From the NCBI GenBank assembly GCA_043101845.1, contig JBICHN010000011.1, positions 1,364,001-1,428,000 on the forward strand: a stretch of 64,000 nt of DNA, written 5' to 3'. This DNA comes from JBICHN01 sp043101845 (GTDB lineage: Bacteria; Planctomycetota; Phycisphaerae; Phycisphaerales; UBA5793). The notes under the pieces were generated by a model. It saw only the letters and a list, made by a program, of their open reading frames with translations. It was not told where the DNA came from and did not search any database. Shown here one piece after another: positions 1-9,900 of this stretch (positions are counted from its first letter, which is position 1; each line of letters starts with the position of its first letter). A program made the position numbers and the translations under genes.

Positions 1-69
1 CTCATCCGGATTGCGGAAGATCTCGATGAGATCGGTGAGTACGGCGGCGGACTGTGGCGGAAGGGTTGA
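1..69 (+). CDS. C-terminal end of an unidentified protein (partial)
   Basis: Reading from base 1 in the first forward frame gives 22 codons ending in GGGLWRKG, then a TGA stop at 67-69. The residue mix (IAEDLDEIGEYGGG) looks like real protein. The next gene starts 58 bases later on the same strand. The start lies outside the window and too little is visible to name the family. Confidence 0.45.
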   Translation, partial: LIRIAEDLDEIGEYGGGLWRKG

Positions 70-127
70 ACCCGTTGACCGCAGACGCCGTAATCCGGAT
101 GGCGCCGAATTCAGTCAGGAGTTTCGC

Positions 128-640
128 ATGCGATTACTCATTGCCGGTCTTCTTGCTTTCGGGCTCTCGATCGCCACCGTTTCATGTGACCAGCAGGAAT
201 CCGTCCTGGCTGGTTCCGCCGAAGCTCCCGACTTCACCCTGGACTTGGCGGACGGCTCAACCTTCACGCTGTCTGAGGCGCGGGGAGATGTGGTCCTGCT
301 CGACTTCTGGGCGACCTGGTGTCCGCCCTGCCGCGCGGCGATGCCCGGAATCCAGTCGATTCACGAGAAGTATGCGAGCCGGGGCGTACGGGTCCTCGGC
401 GTCAACATCAATGACGACACCGCGAAGGCGCGGGCGTACATGTCGGACAATGGCTTTGACTACGGACTTCTGGTCGAAGGTGATTCGGTCGCGGAGAAGT
501 ACAAAGTCACCGGCATCCCGACCTTTTTCCTGATTGGTGTGGACGGCGAAGTCGTCCTCCATCATGTGGGCGGCGGCGAAAGCGCGGCTGACATCATCGA
601 GCCGGCGCTCGACAGCTACCTGCGCAAGATCGGGCGCTGA
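128..640 (+). CDS. Exported TlpA/ResA-type thioredoxin-fold protein
   Basis: 170 residues. A hydrophobic N-terminal segment ends in ATVSC (Cys20), a weak lipobox, so the protein is probably exported and possibly lipid-anchored. The thioredoxin active site WCPPC lies at residues 64-68, and the cis-proline loop GIPTFF has Pro131. This is the AhpC/TSA-Redoxin-type layout of TlpA/ResA proteins, which reduce disulfides or mature cytochrome c outside the cytoplasm; the target here is unknown. The ATG at 128 was chosen because AGGAG at 117-121 sits 6 bases upstream and the signal peptide begins there. A longer open frame from base 11 has no such support. Confidence 0.88.
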   Translation: MRLLIAGLLAFGLSIATVSCDQQESVLAGSAEAPDFTLDLADGSTFTLSEARGDVVLLDFWATWCPPCRAAMPGIQSIHEKYASRGVRVLGVNINDDTAKARAYMSDNGFDYGLLVEGDSVAEKYKVTGIPTFFLIGVDGEVVLHHVGGGESAADIIEPALDSYLRKIGR

Positions 641-725
641 TCGGATGAAGTCCCGGAGATCAACCCGGCCGTAGAATGCCCTCATTCGTGGTAGTTTGGA
701 TTCTCTGACGAAATGTGAGGGCGTC

Positions 726-1064
726 ATGGTTACGGTCGGCATGAACTACGAGGTGATTCCGGGGAAAGACGATGCCTTCGTCGCCATGTGCGACAAGGTC
801 ATCGAGGTCATGGCTGACATGCCGGGGCATCAGAAGACGCGCCTCTTCCGTGATGTGCGCGACGATCATTCCTATCTCATCATGTCGGAATGGTCCGACG
901 AAGACGCCTTCAACGCCTTCATCGCGTCGGATCAGTTTCGGCAGGTGACGCAGTGGGGGCAGTCGAATGTGCTCGCCGCGCGACCGCATCACGAGATCTT
1001 CCGCGGAGCGGACGAAAAGGATGCCGCGACCGGATCGTCCGGATGTCCCGTCGCTCACGATTGA
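726..1064 (+). CDS. ABM-fold monooxygenase-like small protein
   Basis: 112 residues of the antibiotic biosynthesis monooxygenase (ABM) dimeric ferredoxin-like fold: an N-terminal strand VTVGMNYEVIPGK, the middle element SYLIMSEWSDEDAFNAFIAS typical of the family, and a final strand before residue 95. ABM proteins include heme-degrading IsdG-like enzymes and quinone or small-molecule monooxygenases; the substrate cannot be read here. The tail ends GCPVAHD, whose Cys-Pro pair resembles a heme-regulatory motif, a weak hint of heme binding. The start at 726 follows GAGGG at 716-720. It lies 85 bases after the thioredoxin-like gene, so the two could be co-transcribed. Confidence 0.75.
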   Translation: MVTVGMNYEVIPGKDDAFVAMCDKVIEVMADMPGHQKTRLFRDVRDDHSYLIMSEWSDEDAFNAFIASDQFRQVTQWGQSNVLAARPHHEIFRGADEKDAATGSSGCPVAHD

Positions 1065-1151
1065 GCGTCCCTGAATACGAGTGGTTCCCGAATCGAGCCG
1101 GAGCCTGGAGCGGCTACGATCCGATTCGGCGTCGAAGCCGTGTTCCTCCAA

Positions 1152-2390
1152 ATGAATCGACTCGAGCGATCCAACTCGCCCAACGGAGCCGCTGGCGCGA
1201 CCGTACTCTGGGGAGCGTTCCTGCTCTTCCTGTCAGCGCTGCCCGACGCCATGGTCGTTCCCGTGTTGCGGCAACTCATCGTTGACCGCTACGAGGTCAG
1301 CGTGGGGGCGGCCCATGCCTTCATGTGGGTAAATCTTCTCGGCGCCATCGCCGTGGTCGGCTGGGTCGAACTCGCGATTCGAAAGCTCGGAACACGGAAC
1401 GCGGTGGTGATTGCGGCCCTGACGAACGGCGGCCTGCTCATGTTGCTCGCGGCGCCGATCGGATTCATCCCGATGCTCGCCGTACGAGCGGTCGAGGGCG
1501 GAGCCGATGTCGCCGTGTACGCCTCGCTGTTTCACGCGATTTCGAGGGCCGGCGCGCCGGAGACGAAAGGTCGACGAATGGGGGGCGCCGCGACCGCCAT
1601 GATGCTTGGCATCTCGGCCGGCGTGGGTCTGGGCGGACAGATCGGCGCGTTCGATGCGCTCGCCTGTCTCTGGGTCGGTGGACTGGTCTGCGGCGGCGTC
1701 GCGGTGCTTGCGTTGAATCTTCGAGCCAAGGAGTCAACGACTCATTCGAAGCCAGCAGTCGAACCGGCGCATTCGAATGGATTGACGAGCTTGCTCTGGC
1801 CGCCGCTCGTCATGATGTTCATTGATCGAGCCGTCGCCAGTCTTCTTGCGGCCACGGCGTCGATCTATTTCGCGTCTTCATTCGGCCTGTCATCGCGAAC
1901 GAGTGGTGTGTTGATCGGATCGGCGATGTTGATGATCGCGGTTGGCGCCTATCCGGCAGGCTTCGTCGTGGATCGATTCGGTCCCCTTGTCGTGCGACTG
2001 GGGGGTGGGCTCATCTACGCCGGCGGCATGATGCTGATTCCATTCGTTGTGGACGGTTCGATGTTCATCTCATTGCCCGTACTCCTGGCGGTTGGAGGCG
2101 CGGGCGCCGGACTCTTTGCGGCGTCACTCACTATGATCGCCCACTCTCGTCACGGCGCCCGAGGCATGGCGGCCTATCACGCTTCGGGAAATGTGGGCTT
2201 CCTCATGGGGGCCGTCACCGCCTCGATCGTGCTTACGCTTCTCGGCGGAGACGAGCCAGCCCCGAGCCATTACGCCGCCGTCTTTATCGGGTTCGGCGCC
2301 GTGCACCTTCTGGTCAATGTAATGGTGCTGATCGCCGCCTCGATTCGAATCCGGCTGATCGCCCCAAACCAGCCCGCGCCCATGTCATAG
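1152..2390 (+). CDS. Major facilitator superfamily transporter
   Basis: About 412 residues with roughly twelve hydrophobic segments in two halves, separated by a polar central loop (around residues 195-215, rich in S, T, E and H), which is the MFS architecture. The loop between segments 2 and 3 carries the IRKLGTRNAVV region, where MFS proteins have the G-x-x-x-D-R-x-G-R-R-like motif. FVVDRFGPLVVRLGG at the equivalent site of the second half is a clearer copy. Substrate unknown. The ATG at 1152 is preferred over a GTG at 1140; neither has a strong ribosome site. It ends 10 bases before the next gene, suggesting one transcript. Confidence 0.82.
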   Translation: MNRLERSNSPNGAAGATVLWGAFLLFLSALPDAMVVPVLRQLIVDRYEVSVGAAHAFMWVNLLGAIAVVGWVELAIRKLGTRNAVVIAALTNGGLLMLLAAPIGFIPMLAVRAVEGGADVAVYASLFHAISRAGAPETKGRRMGGAATAMMLGISAGVGLGGQIGAFDALACLWVGGLVCGGVAVLALNLRAKESTTHSKPAVEPAHSNGLTSLLWPPLVMMFIDRAVASLLAATASIYFASSFGLSSRTSGVLIGSAMLMIAVGAYPAGFVVDRFGPLVVRLGGGLIYAGGMMLIPFVVDGSMFISLPVLLAVGGAGAGLFAASLTMIAHSRHGARGMAAYHASGNVGFLMGAVTASIVLTLLGGDEPAPSHYAAVFIGFGAVHLLVNVMVLIAASIRIRLIAPNQPAPMS

Positions 2391-2400
2391 AGTCTCGCGT

Positions 2401-3558
2401 ATGTTCGGTCCGCGGTTCAATCTCTTTCGAATCCTGGGCTTTCAGATTCGGATCGATCTGAGTTGGTTCATCATCGTCGCACTCCTCAGCTGGTCGCTCG
2501 CGACGGGTGTGTTTCCGCACTATCTTCCCGATCGGTCTCCCGCCGAGTACTGGACGATGGGGGTCGTAGGCGCGCTCGGTTTGTTCGTGTCCATTCTCCT
2601 CCACGAACTTTCCCATGCCCTCATCGCCCGGCGATTCGGTGTGGAGATGGCAGGAATCACCCTCTTCGTCTTCGGAGGCGTGGCGGAAATGCGCGACGAG
2701 CCACCGAGCGCGCAAGCCGAGTTCGCCATCGCCATCGCCGGTCCAATCGCAAGCGTCCTCATCGGTGTTGTGTGCCTGCTGTTCACCGTTGTAGGAAGCG
2801 GGAATGAATGGCCTTCTCCGATTCTTGGCGTGGTCGGTTATCTGGCCGCCGTCAACCTCATTCTCGTGGCGTTCAACATGCTCCCGGCGTTTCCGCTGGA
2901 CGGCGGTCGAGTCCTGCGCGCGGTATTGTGGAGCGTCAAGGGAAATTTGCGCTGGGCGACGAAAGTTACCTCTTCGATCGGAAGCGGATTCGGCGCGGTG
3001 TTCATCGCGGCCGGAGTCTTCTTCATCATTTCGGGTGAGATGATCGGCGGCATCTGGTGGGTGGTGATCGGCCTCTTCCTTCGAGGCGCCGCCGGCATGG
3101 CCTATCAACAACTGATCGTGCGACGAGCCCTTGAAGGGGAGCGAGTGTCACGCTTCATGACGGAGAACCCGATCGTCGTGGACCCCGAATTGACACTCGA
3201 GCGACTCGTTGACGAATACATTTATCGGTACGGGCACAAACTGTTTCCGGTCGTACGCGACGGCGACCTCATCGGTTGTGTGACGCTCGCTGATGTGCAG
3301 CGGACACCGAAGCCGGACCGCGCCTCAGTTCGCGTGGGAGAGGTGTGTCACCAGTGCACGCAATCGAACACCATTGACGCGGACGCCGATGCGCTCCACG
3401 CGCTCGAGCGTATGAATCGCGACTCCATCTCGCGTCTCGTAGTGGTTCGCGACGGCGCCCTCGCCGGGGTTCTTTCGCTCAAGGATCTTCTTCAGTTCCT
3501 GTCGCTCAAGATCGAACTCGAAAACTGGGCGTCTACTCAGAACATCGCGGAAGTCTGA
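2401..3558 (+). CDS. Site-2 protease family (M50) membrane metalloprotease with two CBS domains
   Basis: 385 residues. Zinc motif HELSH (His68, Glu69, His72) sits in a membrane helix, and the second family signature NMLPAFPLDGGRV supplies the third ligand Asp. Around six transmembrane segments occupy residues 15-230. Two CBS domains follow (about 245-300 and 310-375, beginning VSRFMTENPIVV and ending GVLSLKDLLQF), which in this subgroup bind adenine nucleotides and gate the protease. Site-2 proteases cut transmembrane substrates such as anti-sigma factors; the substrate here is unknown. No catalytic residue is missing. It is 10 bases downstream of the MFS gene. Confidence 0.92.
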   Translation: MFGPRFNLFRILGFQIRIDLSWFIIVALLSWSLATGVFPHYLPDRSPAEYWTMGVVGALGLFVSILLHELSHALIARRFGVEMAGITLFVFGGVAEMRDEPPSAQAEFAIAIAGPIASVLIGVVCLLFTVVGSGNEWPSPILGVVGYLAAVNLILVAFNMLPAFPLDGGRVLRAVLWSVKGNLRWATKVTSSIGSGFGAVFIAAGVFFIISGEMIGGIWWVVIGLFLRGAAGMAYQQLIVRRALEGERVSRFMTENPIVVDPELTLERLVDEYIYRYGHKLFPVVRDGDLIGCVTLADVQRTPKPDRASVRVGEVCHQCTQSNTIDADADALHALERMNRDSISRLVVVRDGALAGVLSLKDLLQFLSLKIELENWASTQNIAEV

Positions 3559-3610
3559 AGTTTCGCGTGAAGGACTGGCGGCAAGCCGTCAACTGGGTTA
3601 GATAGACGGC

Positions 3611-5017
3611 ATGTACATCACCTTTCATGGCGCTGCACGCGAGGTTACCGGCTCGTGCTATCTGATCGAGGCCATGGGCCATCGCGTGCTCTTCGACTGC
3701 GGTTTGTTTCAAGGCGGGCCGGAAGCGAGCGACAAAAATCGCGGGCGCTTCTCATTCGATCCGGCGTCGCTCGACGCGGTGGTTCTGTCCCACGCGCATC
3801 TCGATCACAGCGGGCTTTTGCCGAAACTCGTGCGCGACGGATACCGGGGTCCGATCTTCGCGACCGGCGCGACGATCGAACTCGCCGCGATCCTGTTGCG
3901 GGATTCCGCATACCTCCACGAGATGGATGCCGAGCGTCGATCGCGCTGGAACCGGCGGAAGGGACGACCACCCGTCCAGCCTCTTTATCGATCCGAAGAC
4001 GCGGAGCGTGTGCTCCCGCTGTTCAAGCGCATCAATTACTACGACCGAGACGAGATACTCGACGGGATCTCGTTGCGCTTTCTCGACGCCGGGCACATCC
4101 TCGGTTCCGCGATTGCGGAGTTCGTGTTCGACGGAGGACATTCTCGAGAGGTGACGCTCGTGATGTCCGGCGATATCGGTCCGAACGGCGCGCCGTTTCT
4201 TCGTGATCCGGACCGCCTCGAGTATGCGGACTTCATCGTTATGGAGAGCACCTACGGCGACCGCAATCACCGGTCGCGCGAGGAGACGGTCAAGGAACTG
4301 CGTGAGATTCTCGTCGATGCGCGCGAAACGAACGGACCGGTGCTCATCCCCGCATTCGCCGTGGGTCGGTCGCAGGAACTCATTTACCATCTCAACGAAA
4401 TGTACCATGATGGAACGCTGCCGTTCGACGCGGTCTATCTCGACAGCCCGATGGCCATCCAGGTCACCGAGTTGTACAAGCGATTTCGCTATCTGTTCGA
4501 CGAGCCCACACGCGCGGCGATCAAGCTTGGAGAGGCGCCCTGCGATTTCCCGGCGCTGCGGCTCAGTCGCACCGCACAGGATTCGATGTCGCTCAACGAG
4601 CGAAGAGGCGCGATGATTGTCATCGCGGCCGCCGGCATGTGCACCGGCGGCCGCATTCTGCATCATCTCAAACATCACCTCTGGCGCCCCGAGACCCATG
4701 TGGTCTTCGTCGGATTCCAGGCGTACGGCACCCCGGGCCGGGCGATCGTTGATGGCGCCGCGGAAGTCCGCCTTCACGGCGAGGAGATCGCCGTCGCGGC
4801 GAAGGTTCACACGCTCGGTGGATTCTCCGCCCACGCCGGCCAGCAGGAACTGCTCGCCTGGCGCGAGGCCTTCCAGAGCGGCGCCCGAACCACCGCCCTC
4901 GTCCACGGCGAATCAAGAGCCATGGGGGCTCTGACAAAGGAGTTGCAGCGGCGCGGACTCGGAACTCCGCTCCGGCCGGACCGCGGCGAGCGTGTGGCGC
5001 TCGTTTCGGACCGGTAA
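3611..5017 (+). CDS. Metallo-beta-lactamase/beta-CASP RNA hydrolase (YSH1/CPSF-like)
   Basis: 468 residues. The metal site HAHLDH (residues 61-66) and downstream DAGHILGSA and SGDIG are the metallo-beta-lactamase motifs. The beta-CASP insert follows (residues about 200-400, with ESTYGDR and PAFAVGRSQE), and the closing part contains GFSAHAGQQE. This set marks RNA-processing nucleases of the bacterial CPSF-like type; there is no N-terminal KH domain, unlike the archaeal members. Likely cytoplasmic. It lies 52 bases after the protease gene and is followed by a hairpin-rich untranslated region. Confidence 0.9.
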   Translation: MYITFHGAAREVTGSCYLIEAMGHRVLFDCGLFQGGPEASDKNRGRFSFDPASLDAVVLSHAHLDHSGLLPKLVRDGYRGPIFATGATIELAAILLRDSAYLHEMDAERRSRWNRRKGRPPVQPLYRSEDAERVLPLFKRINYYDRDEILDGISLRFLDAGHILGSAIAEFVFDGGHSREVTLVMSGDIGPNGAPFLRDPDRLEYADFIVMESTYGDRNHRSREETVKELREILVDARETNGPVLIPAFAVGRSQELIYHLNEMYHDGTLPFDAVYLDSPMAIQVTELYKRFRYLFDEPTRAAIKLGEAPCDFPALRLSRTAQDSMSLNERRGAMIVIAAAGMCTGGRILHHLKHHLWRPETHVVFVGFQAYGTPGRAIVDGAAEVRLHGEEIAVAAKVHTLGGFSAHAGQQELLAWREAFQSGARTTALVHGESRAMGALTKELQRRGLGTPLRPDRGERVALVSDR

Positions 5018-5136
5018 CAGAGCGGTCGGCTCCCGATCCGACTCAATCTCCCATCATGTCGCATCAACTTCCGGATCGTCCACGGCGCCTGTCGAATGTC
5101 GTGTTAGACTCACAGAGTTGAAGCGCGATGAATGAC

Positions 5137-5215
5137 GGAGGGAGCCCGACGGGCAATCATCAGCGCCGCGCCGACGATGATTTTTCCAGTCGGCCGGAGA
5201 CCGATTTCACCCTCC
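5137..5215 (+). ncRNA. Possible structured RNA or 3' UTR element
   Basis: A six-base stem (5137-5142 with 5210-5215) could enclose three hairpins: GCCC/GGGC (5144-5154), AATCATC/GATGATT (5155-5182, followed by a T run) and TCGG/CCGA (5190-5204). A terminator follows at 5235. This could be a short RNA or simply the folded 3' end of the preceding mRNA. It was read by eye; chance pairing is easy in GC-rich DNA. Confidence 0.2.
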
Positions 5216-5234
5216 CGAATGCTCGACGCTTCCG

Positions 5235-5262
5235 AGCCCCGTTTCACCGACGGGGCTTTTCT
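5235..5262 (+). terminator. Intrinsic terminator after the beta-CASP gene
   Basis: A perfect 8-base stem AGCCCCGT (5235-5242) / ACGGGGCT (5250-5257), 7-base loop, then TTTTCTT on the + strand. It lies 218 bases after the preceding stop codon. The opposite strand has no T run, so it would act on + strand transcription, just before the convergent glycosidase-like gene ends at 5272. Confidence 0.7.
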
Positions 5263-5271
5263 TACGCGATT

Positions 5272-6696
5272 TCATTCGATGGGGCTTCGGCGCTCGCCAC
5301 CACGGACGAAGATGCGATCGGAATGCGCGTCGTTCGGCATGACGACGACAATCGGATCCGGACCGACCATCACCGGAATCCGACCTCCCTGAGCACGAAC
5401 CCGACGACCGACGGGCGCGACTGACGCGGTCGGCCCCATCATGTCGTAGATGGACACGACGCCTTGCGCCGGGAGGTAGACGGTCTCCACTGACGGCGAC
5501 TCCGAGTGCAGAATCGTGACGAGATCGCCGTTTGATTTCTCGAAGACCCAGGCCCGCTGATCGCCGTTCTGGTGTGCCGTCACGGCGACGAACCCGTCGA
5601 TATGACATGTCGCCCGGGTGAAGTTGTAGTACGCCGAGGTCTCCTTCCGCGTCCCCGGCTCGAGAAGCACGAGGTGCTCCATGTTCGGGTTGAGTGATTC
5701 GGCGAGATGGCTCACATAGATCCGCTCGAGACCGCATTCAAAGCCGGTCGCCAGGCTCGGGGCCATGAGCTGGTTGTGCAGCAGATGGGTGAAATGGAAG
5801 TAGGGGAGGCCCAGTTCAAGGCTCCACAACGGCCGCACAACCCCGGCCTTGTCCATGGTCGCCTGCGCCCACCCGGTCCAGTAGCGAATGTCATCGAGCG
5901 TCGTCGGATACATGTGAAGATCGATGATGTCGCAATGTTCGGCCACTTCTTCGATGAGCCGCACCGCCATCTGGTAGTTGCCATCCGGGTTGTACTTCGA
6001 ACGGACCGCCTTCTCCTTCGTGAGCTTCTTCGGGCTCAACGGAGTTCCCACGACGATCTCGTCACGCGGATCGATTCCGTCGGCGAGCGCGAACTTGTTC
6101 AAGTTCGTGAACGCGGGAGAGATGATCTTCGCTTCGGGATCGGCCAAGCGGATATGAGCGGCGGACAACCGCACGAAGTCGTGGAGGGATTCCTCCGTGT
6201 CGAGCCACATGTGGAGGAACTCGTTCTCAATCTGCCAGTACTTCACCGGACGCGTGAGGCCCGGCATGTCGTTGTAGCCGTCGCCGTCGTAGCGTTCGAT
6301 TACCGCTTCGAGGTACGCGAGCCATTGATCCATGTCCGTGGGATACGCGGCGTACTTGTTCTGGGGATACTCAGGAATCTCGATCCGCGTATAGCGATTC
6401 GAGTTGCATCGCAGTGTGATCGTGATGTCGAGGTTGTACTGCGAAGCAGCGCGAAGCACTTCGTCGGCGCCTTCGAAGTCGTAGACTCCAGGCTCGGGCT
6501 CCACTTCGATCCAATCGACAATTCGTCGGATTTGCGTGGCGTAGGTCCGCGCGGCCTTGAGGAATGAGCCGCCGACACCGTGAAGTCCGATGCGGGGTTC
6601 GACCGTCGCGACCGATGTGGAAGCGAACGCGAGGGGAGCGATGAGGGCGCCAATAGCGCCAAGCAGGCGGACTCGCCGCCGAATCGATAGAGCCAT
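5272..6696 (-). CDS. Exported clan-GH-A-like glycoside hydrolase
   Basis: 474 residues from ATG 6696, which has GGAGG just upstream. The N terminus MALSIRRRVRLLG followed by a hydrophobic stretch ending ASTSVA is a signal peptide. The body looks like a TIM-barrel glycosidase. A WQIENEF element carries the Asn-Glu pair typical of the acid/base catalyst in clan GH-A, and LWSLELGLPYF could supply the nucleophile Glu. The last 90 residues form a likely beta-sandwich. The exact family (GH39- or GH5-like) and substrate cannot be fixed by eye. Lies 220 bases downstream of the FtsK-like gene on the same strand. Confidence 0.65.
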   Translation of the reverse strand: MALSIRRRVRLLGAIGALIAPLAFASTSVATVEPRIGLHGVGGSFLKAARTYATQIRRIVDWIEVEPEPGVYDFEGADEVLRAASQYNLDITITLRCNSNRYTRIEIPEYPQNKYAAYPTDMDQWLAYLEAVIERYDGDGYNDMPGLTRPVKYWQIENEFLHMWLDTEESLHDFVRLSAAHIRLADPEAKIISPAFTNLNKFALADGIDPRDEIVVGTPLSPKKLTKEKAVRSKYNPDGNYQMAVRLIEEVAEHCDIIDLHMYPTTLDDIRYWTGWAQATMDKAGVVRPLWSLELGLPYFHFTHLLHNQLMAPSLATGFECGLERIYVSHLAESLNPNMEHLVLLEPGTRKETSAYYNFTRATCHIDGFVAVTAHQNGDQRAWVFEKSNGDLVTILHSESPSVETVYLPAQGVVSIYDMMGPTASVAPVGRRVRAQGGRIPVMVGPDPIVVVMPNDAHSDRIFVRGGERRSPIE

Positions 6697-6916
6697 GCCG
6701 GGGGGCCTCCAATGCATGAGCGATTCGAATCCGTTCGACGCCAAAGAACGGCACCGGCGCCGGCGACTGCACAATGAGTTGATCACATATGAGTGTGGGA
6801 GACGCAAGGACGGTTCCTGCACGACCCGTCCAAATGGATGCGATAGCACACTCTGGTCTGAGGTTGACGGTTGTAGCGCCCCGTCCCGGACCGGACCACA
6901 TTAAGAGTGGGACATG

Positions 6917-9900
6917 TCAGTCGCGGGATCGGAGCGTGTTCAGTACGCCGTCAAGCCACTCCGGGTTCGGCGCCGCGTAGGGTCGAAGTCGCTCCATCAG
7001 GCCCGCCTCTTCGCTGAAGTAGAGGGCTCGACGCAACCCCAGTCGGCTTGCATCCGCCGAATCGATGAGTTGACTCGAATCGGCCGCGCTCATCTGGAAG
7101 AGGATTCGCGTATCAAACTCGCGCATCGTGGCTCGATCGAAGAACCGCTCCGCGGTGGCGACCGTGTCGACCCAGATGAGCGAATGAATACCAAGCGCGG
7201 GACCCTCGCGCACAAGGCGCGCGAGATCACGATCGGGGCGTGGCGCCGTGTTCTCGTCGAGCGAGAACGAGAACTCATCAGCCGGGCGTCTCCACGCGCG
7301 AAATCGTTGCAAGCCGTAGATGAGAATGAACCAAGGCGGCGCCGGCGACGCGGCGCCCGATTCGCGGCGGTCAATCTCAGATGCGATCTCGCTGAGCGCC
7401 TCCGTCGCCGCTGAGAACTCGGGACTGGTCGCCTCGTGGGGGACGCCTTTTGCGATTCGAGGCAGGAGCCCTGCATGGGCCGCGTCAATCGATCCACCGT
7501 CGAACACCATGATTCGACTTCGGGCGTCGACTTCGTTCGCGACCGGTGTCTGGGCGGCGATGGTGATGAGCGCCGCCGCCATCATCCCGAGCGCCGCTTC
7601 GTCACGCTGGCCAACGATGAGCGCGTTGGCGCCACCCTGACGACGAATCTGAAATGATACCGGAGGTTTGATCGCGATCGGCTCCCCGAGCGCCGCTTCA
7701 ATCACGGCCGGGGCGCTCGCGGGCGGCGTCGTGAGCCACTGCGACAACGCGCGATGGCGCCGGAGATCGGCCGGCGCGTGCCCCTCGAACACCGCGGGCG
7801 GTTCGGCGGGGAGGTATCCCGTTTCGTCCGCCAGAGCGCGAACGATCTGGAGCGATCGTTCGTGAGATCCGTCCGGGAGCCACGCGATCTGGAACGGGCT
7901 GTTCGCGCCGACGGCGCCACCGCCGTCGTTGTAGATCGCCTCACCCGGTCGGGACAGCAGTCGGGCCGCCGAATTGTCTTCGTTGAGGATCAAGTAGGCG
8001 TCCGCCTCGCTGCACTGGAGCGCAATACGAATCGCCATCTGACCGATGGTGCTCCGCGCGAGGCCGTAGGCGCCTCCGAGGGTTTGCGACCCGAGCACGA
8101 CATGCACGCCGAAGGCGCGCCCCTGCCGCACGAGGCGGTCGAGCAGGAGCGCCGCGTCCTGTGCGATCTTGTCCTCTTCGGTGAAGAACTCCTGAAACTC
8201 GTCGATAATGACGAGAATGCGGGGCATCGGCTCGTCGGGGGAAAGGCGGCGAAATGCAGCGAGATCCTGCGCGCCGACCCGTCGAAAGCGGTCGCCTCGG
8301 GCGCGAATCTCCGAATCCACTCGCCGAAGCACACTCGCTCCGAACTCCCGGTCGCTCTCGATCGCGATGGCTCGCGCATGAGGTAGTTCGTGCGTCGCGT
8401 AGGTCTTGAACTCGACACCCTTTTTGAAGTCTACGAGGTAGAACTCGAGCTGATCGGGGCCGTACCAGAGTGACGCGTTAGTGACGAGGACATGGAGTAG
8501 AGTCGATTTGCCGGAACCGGTCTTTCCGGCCACGAGAGCGTGCTGGGAGGTCCCGTGGCCGAGTACGAGCGACTGGAGTCGCGTCGCGCCGGCGCGACCG
8601 AGCGGAATGCGCAGATCGTCCCCGCTGTTTCGACTCCATCGTTGAGCTTCATCGGGCGTGATGATGTCAAACGGAACTTCGACCCGGCCGGCTTCGCGCG
8701 CTCCCTCACCGACCCGCTGGAGATAGCGCGTGACGACCCGGTCGTCAGGCGGCGCTTCCGGCTCGAGCGGCCAGCGACGGAACGCCTCGTCATCCCATAC
8801 GACCCGATTCTCATCCCACTCGAGCCGCACACAGGCGCGGCGAAGATCCTCCATTTGCAGCCCGCCGGGCGCCGATTGGCGACGATCGACCATGAGCAAC
8901 GCATAGACCCCGCACCGCGCGCCGGTCTGGACGATGCTCGACAATCGGCGCGCCGCGTTATCACTCAGATTGACCGGACAGTCCGCCATCACGAGGAACC
9001 GGTATGGCTCCGCGATTTCTCCGGCTTGTTCGTTGTACTCGGCGATGGTCTGAAACTCGTTTCGGAGGTACTTCTGAATCACGCTCTCCATGTGTTCGGT
9101 GAGGTCGGTCAAACGCTGCTCGATATGACGCGGCTCCGTCCAGATCCGTTCGCCGACGAGTTGCTCGGAGTAGTCCGCGAGATGCATGAATCCGGCGAAA
9201 CTCTGACCGAGTCCCACAGGATCGAAGATTGTGAATCGCACCTTACCCGGCGGCATCGCGGTCAAGAGGCGGAGCATGACGGATTGCATCAGCGCGATCG
9301 CATGTTCGCGACCCGGACCGTCGGTCTCGAGAAGCAGGGAGGCCGAGTCAGGGAACGACAGCAGGGCGGGCGTCTCAATCGGCGCTCTGATCGGCTCGTC
9401 GGTCGTATCGCCGTTGAACTCACGAAGATCGATCGCGATGGTTCCGAAGGGGATGGCGGGCGGGATTGCACTCGGTGGAGGCCAGTCGGCGTCGAACCGG
9501 GAAAGGTCGGGAAAGACCTCTCGAGCCATGACCGCAGCGTCGCCGAGCGTGACCCGAGCCCGATCGAACTGGCGCGACCACCGGGCATCGGACTCGTGTA
9601 CCGCGCCGACGAAAGCGGATTCGGCCTCATTGAGTCTCTGATCGCGCATCATCTCCGCGTCGCGAAGGCGCGCCTCAAGGGTCGCCTTCGCGTCACGCTC
9701 CGCCGCTGTCCGAGCCGCGGTCAACTCATCGAGACGCTGTCGGCATTCCGCTTCGAGACGGCGGAGCTCACTCGGATAGTGCTCATTGAGCGCCGCGCTC
9801 TCCTTCTTCCGCTCGGATCGGGCGTGCGCAATTCGGGGAGCATACTTCTTCTTCGCGTCGACGAGTTCGCGGTCACGACGGTTGATGTTTTCGGCTTCGC

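Noticed and set aside
5128..5424. 98-codon open frame after the beta-CASP gene
   Set aside because: Runs through the terminator hairpin and into the convergent gene; no coding character.
5707..6567. 286-codon open frame opposite the glycosidase-like gene
   Set aside because: Reverse-strand shadow with repetitive basic residues.
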